Source of the DNA: Hyphomicrobiales bacterium
GTDB lineage: Bacteria > Pseudomonadota > Alphaproteobacteria > Rhizobiales > Aestuariivirgaceae
Assembly: GCA_016185245.1 (NCBI GenBank)
Contig: JACPNZ010000016.1
Coordinates: 1-64,000 of the forward strand
DNA: 64,000 nt
Direction: 5' to 3'
The notes under the pieces are model-generated. The model worked only from the letters and a program-made list of their open reading frames with translations, did not search any database and was not told the DNA's origin. A program made the translations under genes and the position numbers. This document shows positions 44,958-53,416 of the stretch, one piece after another; position 1 is the first letter of the stretch; each line of letters begins with the position of its first letter.

Positions 44958-45665
44958 TTACACCCGCTCGTCAAGCTGGCGCGATATGATCGCCGAGAAC
45001 TCGTCGGCGAAGTTCTCGAGCCTGGTCCCGATCTTCGTCGCGTCGGCGGTGTACATATTGTAGAAGATTGTCGCCGGTATGGCGGCAAGAAGGCCGATAG
45101 CGGTGGCAAACAGGGCCTCGGCGATGCCGGGGGCGACCACCGCCAGATTGGTGTTCTGCGAATTGGCAATGGCCTGGAACGAGGTCATGATGCCCCACAC
45201 CGTGCCGAACAGGCCGATGAAGGGAGCCGCCGACCCGGTCGTCGCCAGAAACAGCAGCCGCGCCTCGACGTCATGCATCTCCTTCTGGATCTGCACGTCC
45301 ATCACCTTCTCGATGCGTTTCTGCACCCCCTGGAAGCCGGCTCGCAAAGCGGCGTCCTGGCTCCGTTTCCACTCGCGCATCGCCGCCATGAAGATCGCCG
45401 CGAGCCCGAGCGCCGGGCGCGAGCCCAGCGCCATGTAGAGGTCCTCGAGCGACTGGCCGGACCAGAAGCTCTGCTCGAAGCGGTTGTTGGCGGCATTCAT
45501 CCGCCTGACCGTGAAGAACTTCTCGATGATGATCGCCCAGCCCCAGATCGAGGCAGCCCCCAGGCCGATCATCACCAGCTTGACCGGCCAGCTCGCCTGC
45601 ATGACGAGAAGCCAGAGCGAGATGTTCCCACTCTGGGCGACCATATCGACGACTACCGAATCCAT
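44958..45665 (-). CDS. tolQ: TolQ, MotA/TolQ/ExbB-family channel subunit
   Basis: A 235-residue inner-membrane protein with three transmembrane segments. Signatures: MASWPVK-like ASWPVKLVMIGLGAASIWGW in helix 1, LLFLATTGSAAPFIGLFGTVWGIMTSFQ in helix 2 and APGIAEALFATAIGLLAAIPATIFYNMY in helix 3. It forms the proton channel with TolR. The gap upstream to ybgC (45666-45863) has a TTAACCAT word and probably a promoter. Confidence 0.95.
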   Translation of the reverse strand: MDSVVVDMVAQSGNISLWLLVMQASWPVKLVMIGLGAASIWGWAIIIEKFFTVRRMNAANNRFEQSFWSGQSLEDLYMALGSRPALGLAAIFMAAMREWKRSQDAALRAGFQGVQKRIEKVMDVQIQKEMHDVEARLLFLATTGSAAPFIGLFGTVWGIMTSFQAIANSQNTNLAVVAPGIAEALFATAIGLLAAIPATIFYNMYTADATKIGTRLENFADEFSAIISRQLDERV

Positions 45666-45848
45666 GCTTTCCTTCCCGTCTCCGAAGGCCCGTCCCGAGG
45701 CCCCCCGCGATCGTCACGCACCTACCTGGGAGAAGGTGCCCTGAGACAAGCCAAATCTGTCGAAACTGCGGCGATTGCTCGGATTTCCGCGGAATCGGCT
45801 GCCCGGCCGGACCGGGACCGGCCAAACCTTGCCCTTGATGGCCTGCCC

Positions 45849-45856
45849 ATGGTTAA
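45849..45856 (-). promoter_or_regulatory. TTAACCAT half-site upstream of tolQ
   Basis: On the minus strand TTAACCAT (complement of ATGGTTAA, 45849-45856) lies about 185 bases upstream of tolQ, in the gap behind ybgC. It is a CtrA half-site word without the second half at the consensus spacing. Confidence 0.3.
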
Positions 45857-45863
45857 TGCCGGG

Positions 45864-46313
45864 TTACGAGCCTGTTTTGGCGAGGGAATCGAGCGCTGCC
45901 GCGATCTCGGCCGGAAGCCGGCACGGGCGGCCCGTCGTATCCACCAGCGCAACGGTGACCGCCGCCCGGAACAGGGCTTCGCTATCGCGTTGCACTTCCT
46001 GGGAAAGTTCGATTCGCGCCCCCGCGCACTCGCCGAAGCGGGTCTCGACGGTCAGCAGCTCGTCGATGCGGGCGGGTTTGAGAAAGTCGCAGACCATGCG
46101 GCGCACCACGAAATTGAACCCTGCCAGCCGGTGATGGTGGATGCCGAGGAGCCTGAGACAGTCGGAGCGGCCGCGCTCGCAGAACTTGAGAAAATTGGCG
46201 TGATAGACCACGCCGCCGAAATCCGTGTCCTCGTAATAGACGCGGATCGGCAGTACATGGGCTTGGCCCACCTTGCGGCCCGCAATGTCGGGCCAGGCTT
46301 CAGGCATCGCCAT
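45864..46313 (-). CDS. ybgC: Acyl-CoA thioesterase YbgC, Tol-Pal associated
   Basis: A 149-residue hotdog-fold thioesterase of the 4-hydroxybenzoyl-CoA thioesterase family. Motifs: [28 protein letters not shown] with the catalytic Asp, then [21 protein letters not shown]. It opens the tol gene group in most proteobacteria. ATG 46313 overlaps the ruvB 3' end by 14 bases; ATG 46307 is an alternative. Confidence 0.9.
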   Translation of the reverse strand: MAMPEAWPDIAGRKVGQAHVLPIRVYYEDTDFGGVVYHANFLKFCERGRSDCLRLLGIHHHRLAGFNFVVRRMVCDFLKPARIDELLTVETRFGECAGARIELSQEVQRDSEALFRAAVTVALVDTTGRPCRLPAEIAAALDSLAKTGS

Positions 46314-47343
46314 CGTCCAGCGGCAGGACACCTTGCAAGATGTCGGGGCGCTGCGGCGTGGGCAACCCCAGGTGCTTGAAGGCGTGCGGGGTCAGAAGCC
46401 TTCCGCGCGGTGTGCGGTTGAGGAAGCCCAATTGCAAGAGGAACGGCTCGACGATATCCTCGATCGCATCGCGGGCCTCCGAGAGCGAGGCGGCGATGGT
46501 ATCGATGCCGACCGGCCCGCCGCCGAAATTGACCGCGATCGAGGTGAGATAGCGGTGGTCGAGGCCATCGAGACCGCGGCTGTCGACATCGAGATTGCGC
46601 AAGGCGTGATCGGCGGCAGCCCGGTCGATCACTTTGGTGCCGGCAACGGCGGCAAAATCGCGCACCCGGCGCAGAAGCCGGCCGGCAATGCGCGGCGTGC
46701 CGCGCGAGCGCATGGCGATCTCGCGAGCACCATCCTCGCTCACCGCCACCTGCATGACGCGGGCGCCACGCCGGACAATCTCGAGGAGCTCTTCCTCCGA
46801 ATAGAAATCGAGCCTGACCGGAATGCCGAAGCGATCACGCAGCGGTGTGGTGAGCAACCCCGTGCGGGTGGTAGCACCTACGAGAGTGAACTTGGCGAGA
46901 TCGATCCTGACCGAGCGCGCCGCCGGGCCCTCGCCGATGATGAGATCGAGCTGGAAATCCTCCATGGCCGGATAGAGGATCTCCTCGACCGCCGGGCTCA
47001 GCCGGTGGATCTCGTCGATGAACAGCACATCGCGCTCTTCGAGATTGGTGAGAAGGGCCGCCAGATCGCCAGCCTTGGCGATGACCGGGCCGGAAGTGCC
47101 ACGGAAATTGACGCCCAGCTCGCGCGCCATGATCTGCGCCAGCGTCGTTTTGCCAAGACCCGGAGGGCCTGCGAACAGCACATGGTCCAACGCCTCGCCC
47201 CGTTGCCTAGCCGCTTCGATGAACACCCGCAAATTCTGCTTGGCCTTCCCTTGCCCGACGAATTCGTCAAGCCGCTGCGGCCTGAGATGCGTGTCGATGG
47301 CATCTTCGGGCTTGGGGTCGCGGTCGATAAGACGGGCGGTCAT
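46300..47343 (-). CDS. ruvB: Holliday junction ATPase RuvB
   Basis: A 347-residue AAA+ motor that drives branch migration with RuvA. Walker A is [14 protein letters not shown], Walker [13 protein letters not shown], sensor 1 [10 protein letters not shown], followed by a winged helix ([27 protein letters not shown]). The start overlaps the ruvA stop by 4 bases. Confidence 0.96.
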   Translation of the reverse strand: MTARLIDRDPKPEDAIDTHLRPQRLDEFVGQGKAKQNLRVFIEAARQRGEALDHVLFAGPPGLGKTTLAQIMARELGVNFRGTSGPVIAKAGDLAALLTNLEERDVLFIDEIHRLSPAVEEILYPAMEDFQLDLIIGEGPAARSVRIDLAKFTLVGATTRTGLLTTPLRDRFGIPVRLDFYSEEELLEIVRRGARVMQVAVSEDGAREIAMRSRGTPRIAGRLLRRVRDFAAVAGTKVIDRAAADHALRNLDVDSRGLDGLDHRYLTSIAVNFGGGPVGIDTIAASLSEARDAIEDIVEPFLLQLGFLNRTPRGRLLTPHAFKHLGLPTPQRPDILQGVLPLDDGDA

Positions 47344-47957
47344 GAAACGGCAAGCTCCCTGAGCGCCTGGCGGATCAGTTTTTCCGTTGGCTGATCATCG
47401 CCATTCTTGCGGATTGCCGCAGCGACCGCCGTTCCGGCCTGCACCTGACCGTAGCCGAGATTGACCAGCGCCGAGATGGCATCGGTTATCCCTGTGGGCC
47501 TGGGGGCCGAGTGATCGGCCTGCAGCCGGGCGAGCGTTGCATCGGCGGGCGCAAACGCCGGCACCTTGTCCTTGAGTTCGAGGGCGATGCGCTCGGCAAG
47601 TTTCTTGCCGACGCCATTGGCCCGGCCAATCATCGCCTTATCCTGGAGCGCTATGGCGTTGCCGATCTCGCTGGCCGAAAGGGTGGAGAGAATGGCGAGC
47701 GCCACCTTGGTGCCGACACCCTGCACCGTCTGGAGGAGCCTGAACCAGTCGCGCTCGTGGGCGGTGGCGAAGCCAACGAGGCGGATCATGTCCTGGCTCA
47801 CCAGCATCTCGGTCAGAACCTCCGCCGCTTCGCCCATAGGCGGCAGGGCTGCAAGAGTCTTTGACGAGCAGAACACATGGTAGCCGACGCCGCCCACATC
47901 GACGATCACCCAGTCGGGTCCGTAGGAGTCGATTCTGCCCCTGAGCTTGCCGATCAT
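47340..47957 (-). CDS. ruvA: Holliday junction DNA helicase subunit RuvA
   Basis: A 205-residue tetrameric junction-binding protein. OB domain ([29 protein letters not shown]), helix-hairpin-helix domain ([39 protein letters not shown]) and C-terminal RuvB-binding domain ([20 protein letters not shown]) are all present. Its start overlaps the stop of an AbrB-type gene by 4 bases (ATGA), rather than following ruvC directly. Confidence 0.95.
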   Translation of the reverse strand: MIGKLRGRIDSYGPDWVIVDVGGVGYHVFCSSKTLAALPPMGEAAEVLTEMLVSQDMIRLVGFATAHERDWFRLLQTVQGVGTKVALAILSTLSASEIGNAIALQDKAMIGRANGVGKKLAERIALELKDKVPAFAPADATLARLQADHSAPRPTGITDAISALVNLGYGQVQAGTAVAAAIRKNGDDQPTEKLIRQALRELAVS

Positions 47958-48142
47958 GCGGCTTCCCTGTCCGGCACAACCAGCAAGAAACTCAATCCGT
48001 CGGAGCGTCGCGTAACGACGACTCGCCCCTTCTCGGCAATACCAAAGTCAAAGCCATCGCCGGGCTTGATGCCGAGTTCGTCCCGCATGGTCTTCGGAAG
48101 AGTAACTCGCCCGCGTCTGTCGACTTTGGTCAGCCATCGCAT
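47954..48142 (-). CDS. AbrB/SpoVT-type DNA-binding protein inside the ruv operon
   Basis: A 62-residue swapped-hairpin AbrB-like protein: [30 protein letters not shown] is the domain, VVVTRR its last strand. Such small proteins act as antitoxins (MazE, VapB types) or transcription regulators. No toxin gene follows; the next gene is ruvA, with which it shares 4 bases (ATGA). A promoter-operator-like element lies directly upstream (48149-48177). Its position in the middle of ruvCAB is unusual. Confidence 0.8.
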   Translation of the reverse strand: MRWLTKVDRRGRVTLPKTMRDELGIKPGDGFDFGIAEKGRVVVTRRSDGLSFLLVVPDREAA

Positions 48143-48148
48143 GCAAAT

Positions 48149-48177
48149 TGCCTATCGTCCATATGTGAACAAGTCAA
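48149..48177 (-). promoter_or_regulatory. Promoter and palindrome ahead of the AbrB-type gene
   Basis: On the minus strand TTGACT (complement of 48172-48177) and TAGGCA (complement of 48149-48154) are 17 bases apart; the -35 overlaps the ruvC stop codon. In between, GTCCATATGTGAAC (48157-48170) is an imperfect palindrome centred on CATATG, a good size for a dimeric AbrB-like repressor. The -10 is weak. Confidence 0.4.
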
Positions 48178-48677
48178 GAACGCGCCAGCATTTTCGCCAG
48201 CGTCGCGACTCCCCGGTGGTGGGCATGGCAGATGGCGATGGCCAGAGCGTCGGTCGAATCTGCCGTCCTCATCAATGCCTTGGGCAGCAGGAGCCTAACC
48301 ATGTGCTTGACCTGGTCCTTCTCGGCATGACCGGCGCCGACCACCGCCTTTTTGATGGCGTTCGGCGCATATTCGGCGACCGCAATCCCAAGCGAAGCCG
48401 GCGCCAGGAGCGCTACGCCGCGGGCCTGGCCAAGCTTGAGGGTGGCGCGGGCATCCTTGTTGACGAAAGTTTCTTCGACCGCCGCCTCGTCGGGTGAGAA
48501 CTCCTGCAAGACCGCGAGAAGCTGGCGGTGGATTTGCAGAAGCCGCTCGGGCAATGCCGCCTCGGCATCGGAATGAAGACTGCCGTCGGCCACATAGGAA
48601 AGCCTTGAACCTTCCTGTTCGATCACGCCCCAGCCGGTGTTGCGCAAGCCCGGATCGATGCCGATGATTCGGATCAT
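48174..48677 (-). CDS. ruvC: Crossover junction endonuclease RuvC
   Basis: A 167-residue resolvase of the RNase H fold that cuts Holliday junctions. Catalytic acidic residues are in [38 protein letters not shown] and [38 protein letters not shown] is typical. It is 17 bases downstream of yebC. Confidence 0.95.
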   Translation of the reverse strand: MIRIIGIDPGLRNTGWGVIEQEGSRLSYVADGSLHSDAEAALPERLLQIHRQLLAVLQEFSPDEAAVEETFVNKDARATLKLGQARGVALLAPASLGIAVAEYAPNAIKKAVVGAGHAEKDQVKHMVRLLLPKALMRTADSTDALAIAICHAHHRGVATLAKMLARS

Positions 48678-48694
48678 TCGGCGAGACTAGCAGG

Positions 48695-49444
48695 TCAGGC
48701 GGCGTTGAGCTTGGTCATCACCTCTTCCGGGATGTCGGCGTTGGAGAAAACATTCTGCACGTCGTCGTCCTCGTCGAGCGCCTCGACCAGCTTCATCAGG
48801 CTCTCGGCCTTCTCCTGGTCGAGCGGCGCCAGCGTCGATGGCTTCCACACCACCTTGACGCTTTCGGCATCGCCGAATTTCGCCGCCAGCGCCGCCGATA
48901 CCTCGCCGATACTTTCGAAGGCGCAGGTGACGGTGTGGCCGTCCGTGCCCGAGACGGCGTCGTCGGCGCCAACCTCGATTGCCGCATCGAGCATGGCGTC
49001 GGCGCTGGCCCCGGCGGCGGGATAGACGATCTCGCCGACGCGCACGAACATGAAGGCGACCGATCCGGTCTCGCCGAGATTGCCGCCGAACTTGGTGAAC
49101 AGCGCCCGCACGTTGGACGCCGTACGGTTGCGGTTGTCGGTCAGGGCCTCGACGATGACCGCAACGCCGCCCGGTCCATAGCCCTCGTAGCGCACCGCTT
49201 CGTAGTTCCCGGCATCGCCGCCCATGGCCTTCTTGATGGCGCGTTCGATATTGTCCTTGGGCAGATTCTCGGCCCGGGCGTTCTGGATGGCGAGCCGCAG
49301 CCTGGAATTGGCAGCCGGGTCGGGAAGCCCTACCTTGGCGGCAACGGTGATCTCGCGCGACAACTTGGAAAAATTCTTGGCGCGGATTTTGTCCTGCTTG
49401 CCCTTGCGGTGCATGATGTTCTTGAACTGCGAATGGCCGGCCAT
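48695..49444 (-). CDS. yebC: YebC/PmpR-family protein
   Basis: A 249-residue member of the YebC family: [21 protein letters not shown] at the start, then [36 protein letters not shown] and [23 protein letters not shown]. The family members act as DNA-binding regulators or, as recently reported for some, ribosome-associated factors relieving stalling. It opens the ruv operon, the usual arrangement. Confidence 0.95.
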   Translation of the reverse strand: MAGHSQFKNIMHRKGKQDKIRAKNFSKLSREITVAAKVGLPDPAANSRLRLAIQNARAENLPKDNIERAIKKAMGGDAGNYEAVRYEGYGPGGVAVIVEALTDNRNRTASNVRALFTKFGGNLGETGSVAFMFVRVGEIVYPAAGASADAMLDAAIEVGADDAVSGTDGHTVTCAFESIGEVSAALAAKFGDAESVKVVWKPSTLAPLDQEKAESLMKLVEALDEDDDVQNVFSNADIPEEVMTKLNAA

Positions 49445-49577
49445 GGCGTCCTCGGGGAGATCGCTTTGAATTTGCCCGCCTTATAGGCCCGGCTCAGCCC
49501 GCAAAACAAGCGTTTACCGGTCCTTAATCGGGGCCGGGCCAAGCTTTCGGCCAGTGAGTTGTGTGGGAGTTCGGGTC

Positions 49578-49913
49578 ATGACGGCACGGCGCGACAAGTT
49601 GGGCGAAATCTGCTTTGCGGCCGAAGGCATGGCCGGCAGTGCCGCGGCCTCGGCGCTGCGCCGCCTGCGTTCCCTGGCCGACCAAGCGCCGTCGGGCCGG
49701 ATGTTCCAGGCGATCGCCACCTTGACCGAAATGTCGAAGCGCAGCGAGGCCCTGCTGGTAGCCGGCGACAAGGCCATGGCTCAGAAGGACGACGAAGCGG
49801 CGATGCGCCAACTCGCCCGGGCCGTCGCCACCCTGGACGCCATCGCCGCCCGCGCCGAAGGCGAAGCCGAAATCCCCAATTTGCTTCCCGACTATCTGAA
49901 GAGCCGGCGCTGA
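49578..49913 (+). CDS. Hypothetical helical protein, 111 aa
   Basis: A short cytoplasmic all-helix protein (AASALRRLRSLADQAPSGRMFQAIATLTEMSKRSEAL; QLARAVATLDAIAARAEGEAE). No signal peptide, membrane segment or known motif. GGGAG at 49565-49569 supports ATG 49578 over GTG 49554. It converges on the ABC permease with no gap between the two stop codons. Family unknown to me. Confidence 0.6.
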   Translation: MTARRDKLGEICFAAEGMAGSAAASALRRLRSLADQAPSGRMFQAIATLTEMSKRSEALLVAGDKAMAQKDDEAAMRQLARAVATLDAIAARAEGEAEIPNLLPDYLKSRR

Positions 49914-50756
49914 TCAGTTCCTGATGCCGCGCAACCGCTCGGCGCGGCGGCGCAACAGCTCGACGGTGATCAACAGCGCCGTCGAAAACAGGATGAGCAC
50001 GGTCGCCGCCGCGGTGATCGTCGGGCTGATCTGTTCGCGGATGCCGGCGAACATCTGCCGCGGCAGGGTGCGCTGCTCGGGCCCGCCGATGAACAGGATG
50101 ACGATCACCTCGTCGAAGGAGGTGACGAAGGCGAAGAGCCCACCCGAAATGACGCCGGGCAGGATCAGCGGCATAACCACCTTGAAGAACACCGTGTGCG
50201 GCGGCGCCCCGCAGGAGGCGCCCGCCCGCATCAGCGTCCGGTCGAAACTCATCAGCGTTGCCGTGACCGTGATGACGACAAAGGGCGTCGCCAGCGCCGT
50301 GTGGGCGAGGATGATGCCGGGAATGGTGCCGTTAAGGCCCACCCAGGGGCTGGCATAGAAGAAGAATAGCCCGATGGCCGAGATGATGACCGGCACGATC
50401 ATCGGCGAGATCAACACCGCCATGATGGCCGCCCGCCCCGGCAGATTGGCGCGGGCGAGGCCGAGGGCGGCGAGCGTGCCAAGAACGCTCGCCAGCGCGG
50501 TGGTCGACACCGCCACGATCACCGAGAGATAGAGCGCGCCCGTCCACCGCCCGTTGGTAAAGAAGCCTTCGTCACCGATATACCATTTCAGGGAAAAGCC
50601 GGGCATCGGATAGGTGAAGAAGCTCTCCGAGTTGAACGACAGCGGCATGATCGCCAGAATGGGCGAGATGAGAAACAGGAGGACCAGGCCGACGAACAGG
50701 CGCAGAGCGTAATAGGCGATCCTTTCGCCGGGCGTGGCATAGGCGGGAAGCGCCAT
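49914..50756 (-). CDS. ABC transporter permease, PotC type
   Basis: A 280-residue inner-membrane permease with six transmembrane helices and the EAA-loop near GASCGAPPHTVFFKVVMPLILPGVISG. The pattern (NSESFFTYPMPGFSLKWY at the first loop; FVTSFDEVIVILFIGG late) is that of polyamine/opine-type (PotC-like) permeases. The ATG at 50756 lies 2 bases after the upstream permease. It is the last gene of the operon; no ATPase gene follows. Confidence 0.85.
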   Translation of the reverse strand: MALPAYATPGERIAYYALRLFVGLVLLFLISPILAIMPLSFNSESFFTYPMPGFSLKWYIGDEGFFTNGRWTGALYLSVIVAVSTTALASVLGTLAALGLARANLPGRAAIMAVLISPMIVPVIISAIGLFFFYASPWVGLNGTIPGIILAHTALATPFVVITVTATLMSFDRTLMRAGASCGAPPHTVFFKVVMPLILPGVISGGLFAFVTSFDEVIVILFIGGPEQRTLPRQMFAGIREQISPTITAAATVLILFSTALLITVELLRRRAERLRGIRN

Positions 50757-50758
50757 GG

Positions 50759-52060
50759 TTATCCGAGCTTCATGCGGTCGATGCCGATCAACCGGTTGTA
50801 GACGTAATAGAGAACGAGGGTCGATGCCAGAAGCATGAAGCCCAAGGCCGAGGCCTTGCCCCAGTTGGCTTCGCTGTTCATCGCCGTGTCGATGAAGCCG
50901 GCGATCATGCTGTCGGTGCCGCCACCGACCAGGGCCGGAGTAATATAGTAGCCGAGACTTAGGATGAAGGTGAGCAGGCATCCCGCCGCCACCCCCGACA
51001 TGGTCTGCGGCATGTAGACCCTGAGGAACGAATAGAACGGCTTGCCGCCCAGGGACTTTGCCGCCCGCATGTAGGTGGGCGAGATGGTCTTCATCACGCT
51101 GTAGATGGGAAGCAGCGTGAACGGCAACTGGATATGGGTCATCGCCAGGACGGTGGCAAAGCGCGTCTTGAAGAGCTGCGGCTCGCCATCGACCAACCCC
51201 AGGACGTTGAGCAGCCAGGTTATGCCGGTGAGATGGATGACCTGGCTGAACACGCCCCCATCCTGCAGCAGGATGGTCCAGGCGGTGGTACGTACGAGCA
51301 GCGAGGTCCAGAACGGCAGAAGCACGAAGATCATCAGGATCGAGGCGTGCCGCTGCGGGATCGTCGCCAAGAGATAGGCGACCGGATAGCCGAGGATCAG
51401 CGTGCATAGCGTCACCAGGAAGCTGATGCCGAAGGTTCGGCCGAGGATCTGCACATAGATCGCCCGGTCGGCCGGCATGCGCTCGATCGAGCCATCGGCC
51501 GCCTGGCGCAGATCGAGAACGCCGAGGAGATAGAAGGGAGTAAAGCTCCGCGCCGAGCGCTTCACCACCGCCCAGGTCCCGACCTCGCCCCAGATCGGGT
51601 CGATGCCGATGATCGCCTCCTTCCACGGGCCCTGCTCGACCTTGTCGATCTTGCGGCCGGTGGCGACGACCTTCGACTTGAAGGCCGGTATCTCGTAGTT
51701 GAGGCGCTTGCCGATCAGCGCCACGGTCTTGACCTTGCTCGCCGCTTTCATGTCGGCGGCAAAGGCGGCAAAAACATCTTCGCCCGGCACCTCCTTGCCG
51801 TCCCAGTTGGCCAGCAGCGCCTTGGTCCGTGGCAGGTTGTCGGCGACATCGGAATCGTAGAAGGCCCGCTCCAGCATCGAGCCGATCGGGAACAGGAAGG
51901 TCACGACAATGAACAGGAACAGGGGCGCAATCAGCATCAACGCTCTCAGCTGTTCGCGGCGCTCGGCCTGGCGCAGCTTCTTCTTCAATGGCGTTCCGTC
52001 GGCCGCTCGCATCACGGTGTCGGAAGCGGCTGCGTCGATTACGGCCATGGCGCGGGCCAT
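50759..52060 (-). CDS. ABC transporter permease, PotB type, with long periplasmic insert
   Basis: A 433-residue permease, longer than the usual 280-300. An N-terminal helix (ALMLIAPLFLFIVVTFLFPIGSML) is followed by about 150 residues of periplasmic sequence (YDSDVADNLPRTKALLANWDGKEV through TPFYLLGVLDLRQAADG), then the usual five helices with EAA-loop MRAAKSLGGKPFYSFLRVYMPQTMSG. It is not clear if the insert has a role. ATG 52048 (MAVIDA) is an alternative start. Confidence 0.85.
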   Translation of the reverse strand: MARAMAVIDAAASDTVMRAADGTPLKKKLRQAERREQLRALMLIAPLFLFIVVTFLFPIGSMLERAFYDSDVADNLPRTKALLANWDGKEVPGEDVFAAFAADMKAASKVKTVALIGKRLNYEIPAFKSKVVATGRKIDKVEQGPWKEAIIGIDPIWGEVGTWAVVKRSARSFTPFYLLGVLDLRQAADGSIERMPADRAIYVQILGRTFGISFLVTLCTLILGYPVAYLLATIPQRHASILMIFVLLPFWTSLLVRTTAWTILLQDGGVFSQVIHLTGITWLLNVLGLVDGEPQLFKTRFATVLAMTHIQLPFTLLPIYSVMKTISPTYMRAAKSLGGKPFYSFLRVYMPQTMSGVAAGCLLTFILSLGYYITPALVGGGTDSMIAGFIDTAMNSEANWGKASALGFMLLASTLVLYYVYNRLIGIDRMKLG

Positions 52061-52108
52061 CCCTCGGAAAACCGCGGGCGGAGAATGCCTCCGCCCGCGT
52101 GACTTGGG

Positions 52109-53155
52109 TTACTGCGCCAGCCAGGCGTTGAAGCGCTCCTTGATCTCGTCGCCGCGATCGGCCCAGAAGGCGGCGTCGAGCTTCCACGCCGTCTTCAAAT
52201 TGTCCGGCGCCGTCGGCAGGTTGGGCAGCATGTCGGCTGCGATCTTCGGCACCGAGTCGGTGTTCGACGGACCGTAGGAGATATACTTGGTCTGATCCGC
52301 CATGCGCTGGGCGTCCTGGGCGAAGCTGATGAACTTGTAGGCCTCATCGAGCTTCGGGCCGCCCTTGGGGATCGCCCACCAGTCCCAGTCCAGTGCCTGG
52401 TGGTCCCAGACGATCTTGAACGGCTTGTTGTCCTGCTTGACCGCGTTGTAGAGCCGGCCGTTCCAGGCCGAGGTCATCACCACATTGCCGTCGGCGAGGA
52501 GCTTCGGCGCCTGGGCGCCGGCTTCCCACCACACGATATCCTTCTTGATGGTGTCGAGCCGCTTGAACGCCCGGTCGAGGCCTTCCTTGGTGCCGAGCAC
52601 CTTGTAGACATCCTTGGCATCGACGCCGTCGACGATCAGCGCCCATTCCATATTGACCTGCGGATTCTTCCACAACCCGCGCTTGCCGGGGTACTTCGCC
52701 GTATCGAAGAAGTCGTTGATGGTGGTCGGCGGATTGTCCTTGTACTTGGTGGTGTCGTAGCCGTAGACCGTGCCGTAGACGATGTTAGGCACGGCACATT
52801 CGGCGATGTCGGAACCGATGAACTTCGACTTGTCGAGGCCGAGCTTGGCCCAGTCGATCGTTTCGAGAGCGCCCTGGGCGCAGCCCTGAAGTGCTGTCGG
52901 TGTGTCGACGTCGACCACATCCCAGGTGACCGCCTTGGCGTCGACCATGGCCTGGATCTTGGCGACTTCACCATTGTATTCGGCTTCCGTCACCTTGTTG
53001 CCGGCGGCGATATAGGGAACCACGAAGGCTTCGTGCTGGCTCTTCGAATAGGCCCCGCCCCATGACACGACGGTGAGTTCCTCGGCCCTGGCGGCGGCGC
53101 CGAACGCCGTTCCGGCGAGCAGTGCGGCGGCGAAGACGATTGAAAGTTTCTTCAT
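52109..53155 (-). CDS. Periplasmic substrate-binding protein, PotD-like
   Basis: A 348-residue exported protein: signal peptide (KKLSIVFAAALLAGTAFGAAARA), then ELTVVSWGGAYSKSQHEAFV, DVVDVDTPTALQGCAQGAL, IVYGTVYGYDTTKYKDNPPT and VMTSAWNGRLYNAVKQ. These fit the family 1 polyamine/spermidine-putrescine group. It is the first gene of the operon. The ligand cannot be fixed from sequence; putrescine-like compounds are the usual guess. An ATPase gene is missing locally. The leader (53204-53270) folds strongly. Confidence 0.85.
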   Translation of the reverse strand: MKKLSIVFAAALLAGTAFGAAARAEELTVVSWGGAYSKSQHEAFVVPYIAAGNKVTEAEYNGEVAKIQAMVDAKAVTWDVVDVDTPTALQGCAQGALETIDWAKLGLDKSKFIGSDIAECAVPNIVYGTVYGYDTTKYKDNPPTTINDFFDTAKYPGKRGLWKNPQVNMEWALIVDGVDAKDVYKVLGTKEGLDRAFKRLDTIKKDIVWWEAGAQAPKLLADGNVVMTSAWNGRLYNAVKQDNKPFKIVWDHQALDWDWWAIPKGGPKLDEAYKFISFAQDAQRMADQTKYISYGPSNTDSVPKIAADMLPNLPTAPDNLKTAWKLDAAFWADRGDEIKERFNAWLAQ

Positions 53156-53203
53156 ACTGTCTGTTCCTCCTGATGCGCCGGATGCCCGGCCTGAAAACCC
53201 ATT

Positions 53204-53270
53204 GGAGGAGGGTCAGCCAACTGCGGGCGCCAGCCACAGGCTGGGGCCCCGGTCCGGTTGAGCATCCTCC
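53204..53270 (-). promoter_or_regulatory. Structured 5' leader of the ABC operon
   Basis: GGAGGA (53204-53209) can pair with TCCTCC (53265-53270), enclosing a strong hairpin GGGC-g-CCAGCC (53225-53235) / GGCTGG-g-GCCC (53239-53249) with a 3-nt loop ACA. It lies about 50-115 bases before the binding-protein start. On the operon strand both arms are stable. I cannot match it to a riboswitch class. Positions 53271-53416 upstream show nothing else. Confidence 0.4.
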
Positions 53271-53416
53271 CCTATCGACGCTGCTTGGCCTTGGCGGCTC
53301 CGGTCGCAACCCTGTGCGTGGCTCCGCGCGCGGCTCTTCTTTGCGAGCGCTGGTCGCGGATACTAACGGGGCAATCCCGGGCCGTCACTAGAGTTTTTCT
53401 ATTTCATGAGGAAAAT

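Noticed and set aside
49914-52187. 757-codon frame covering both ABC permeases
   Set aside because: Only the last 280 codons (from ATG 50756) read as a protein; the first part is a shadow of the upstream permease in another frame.
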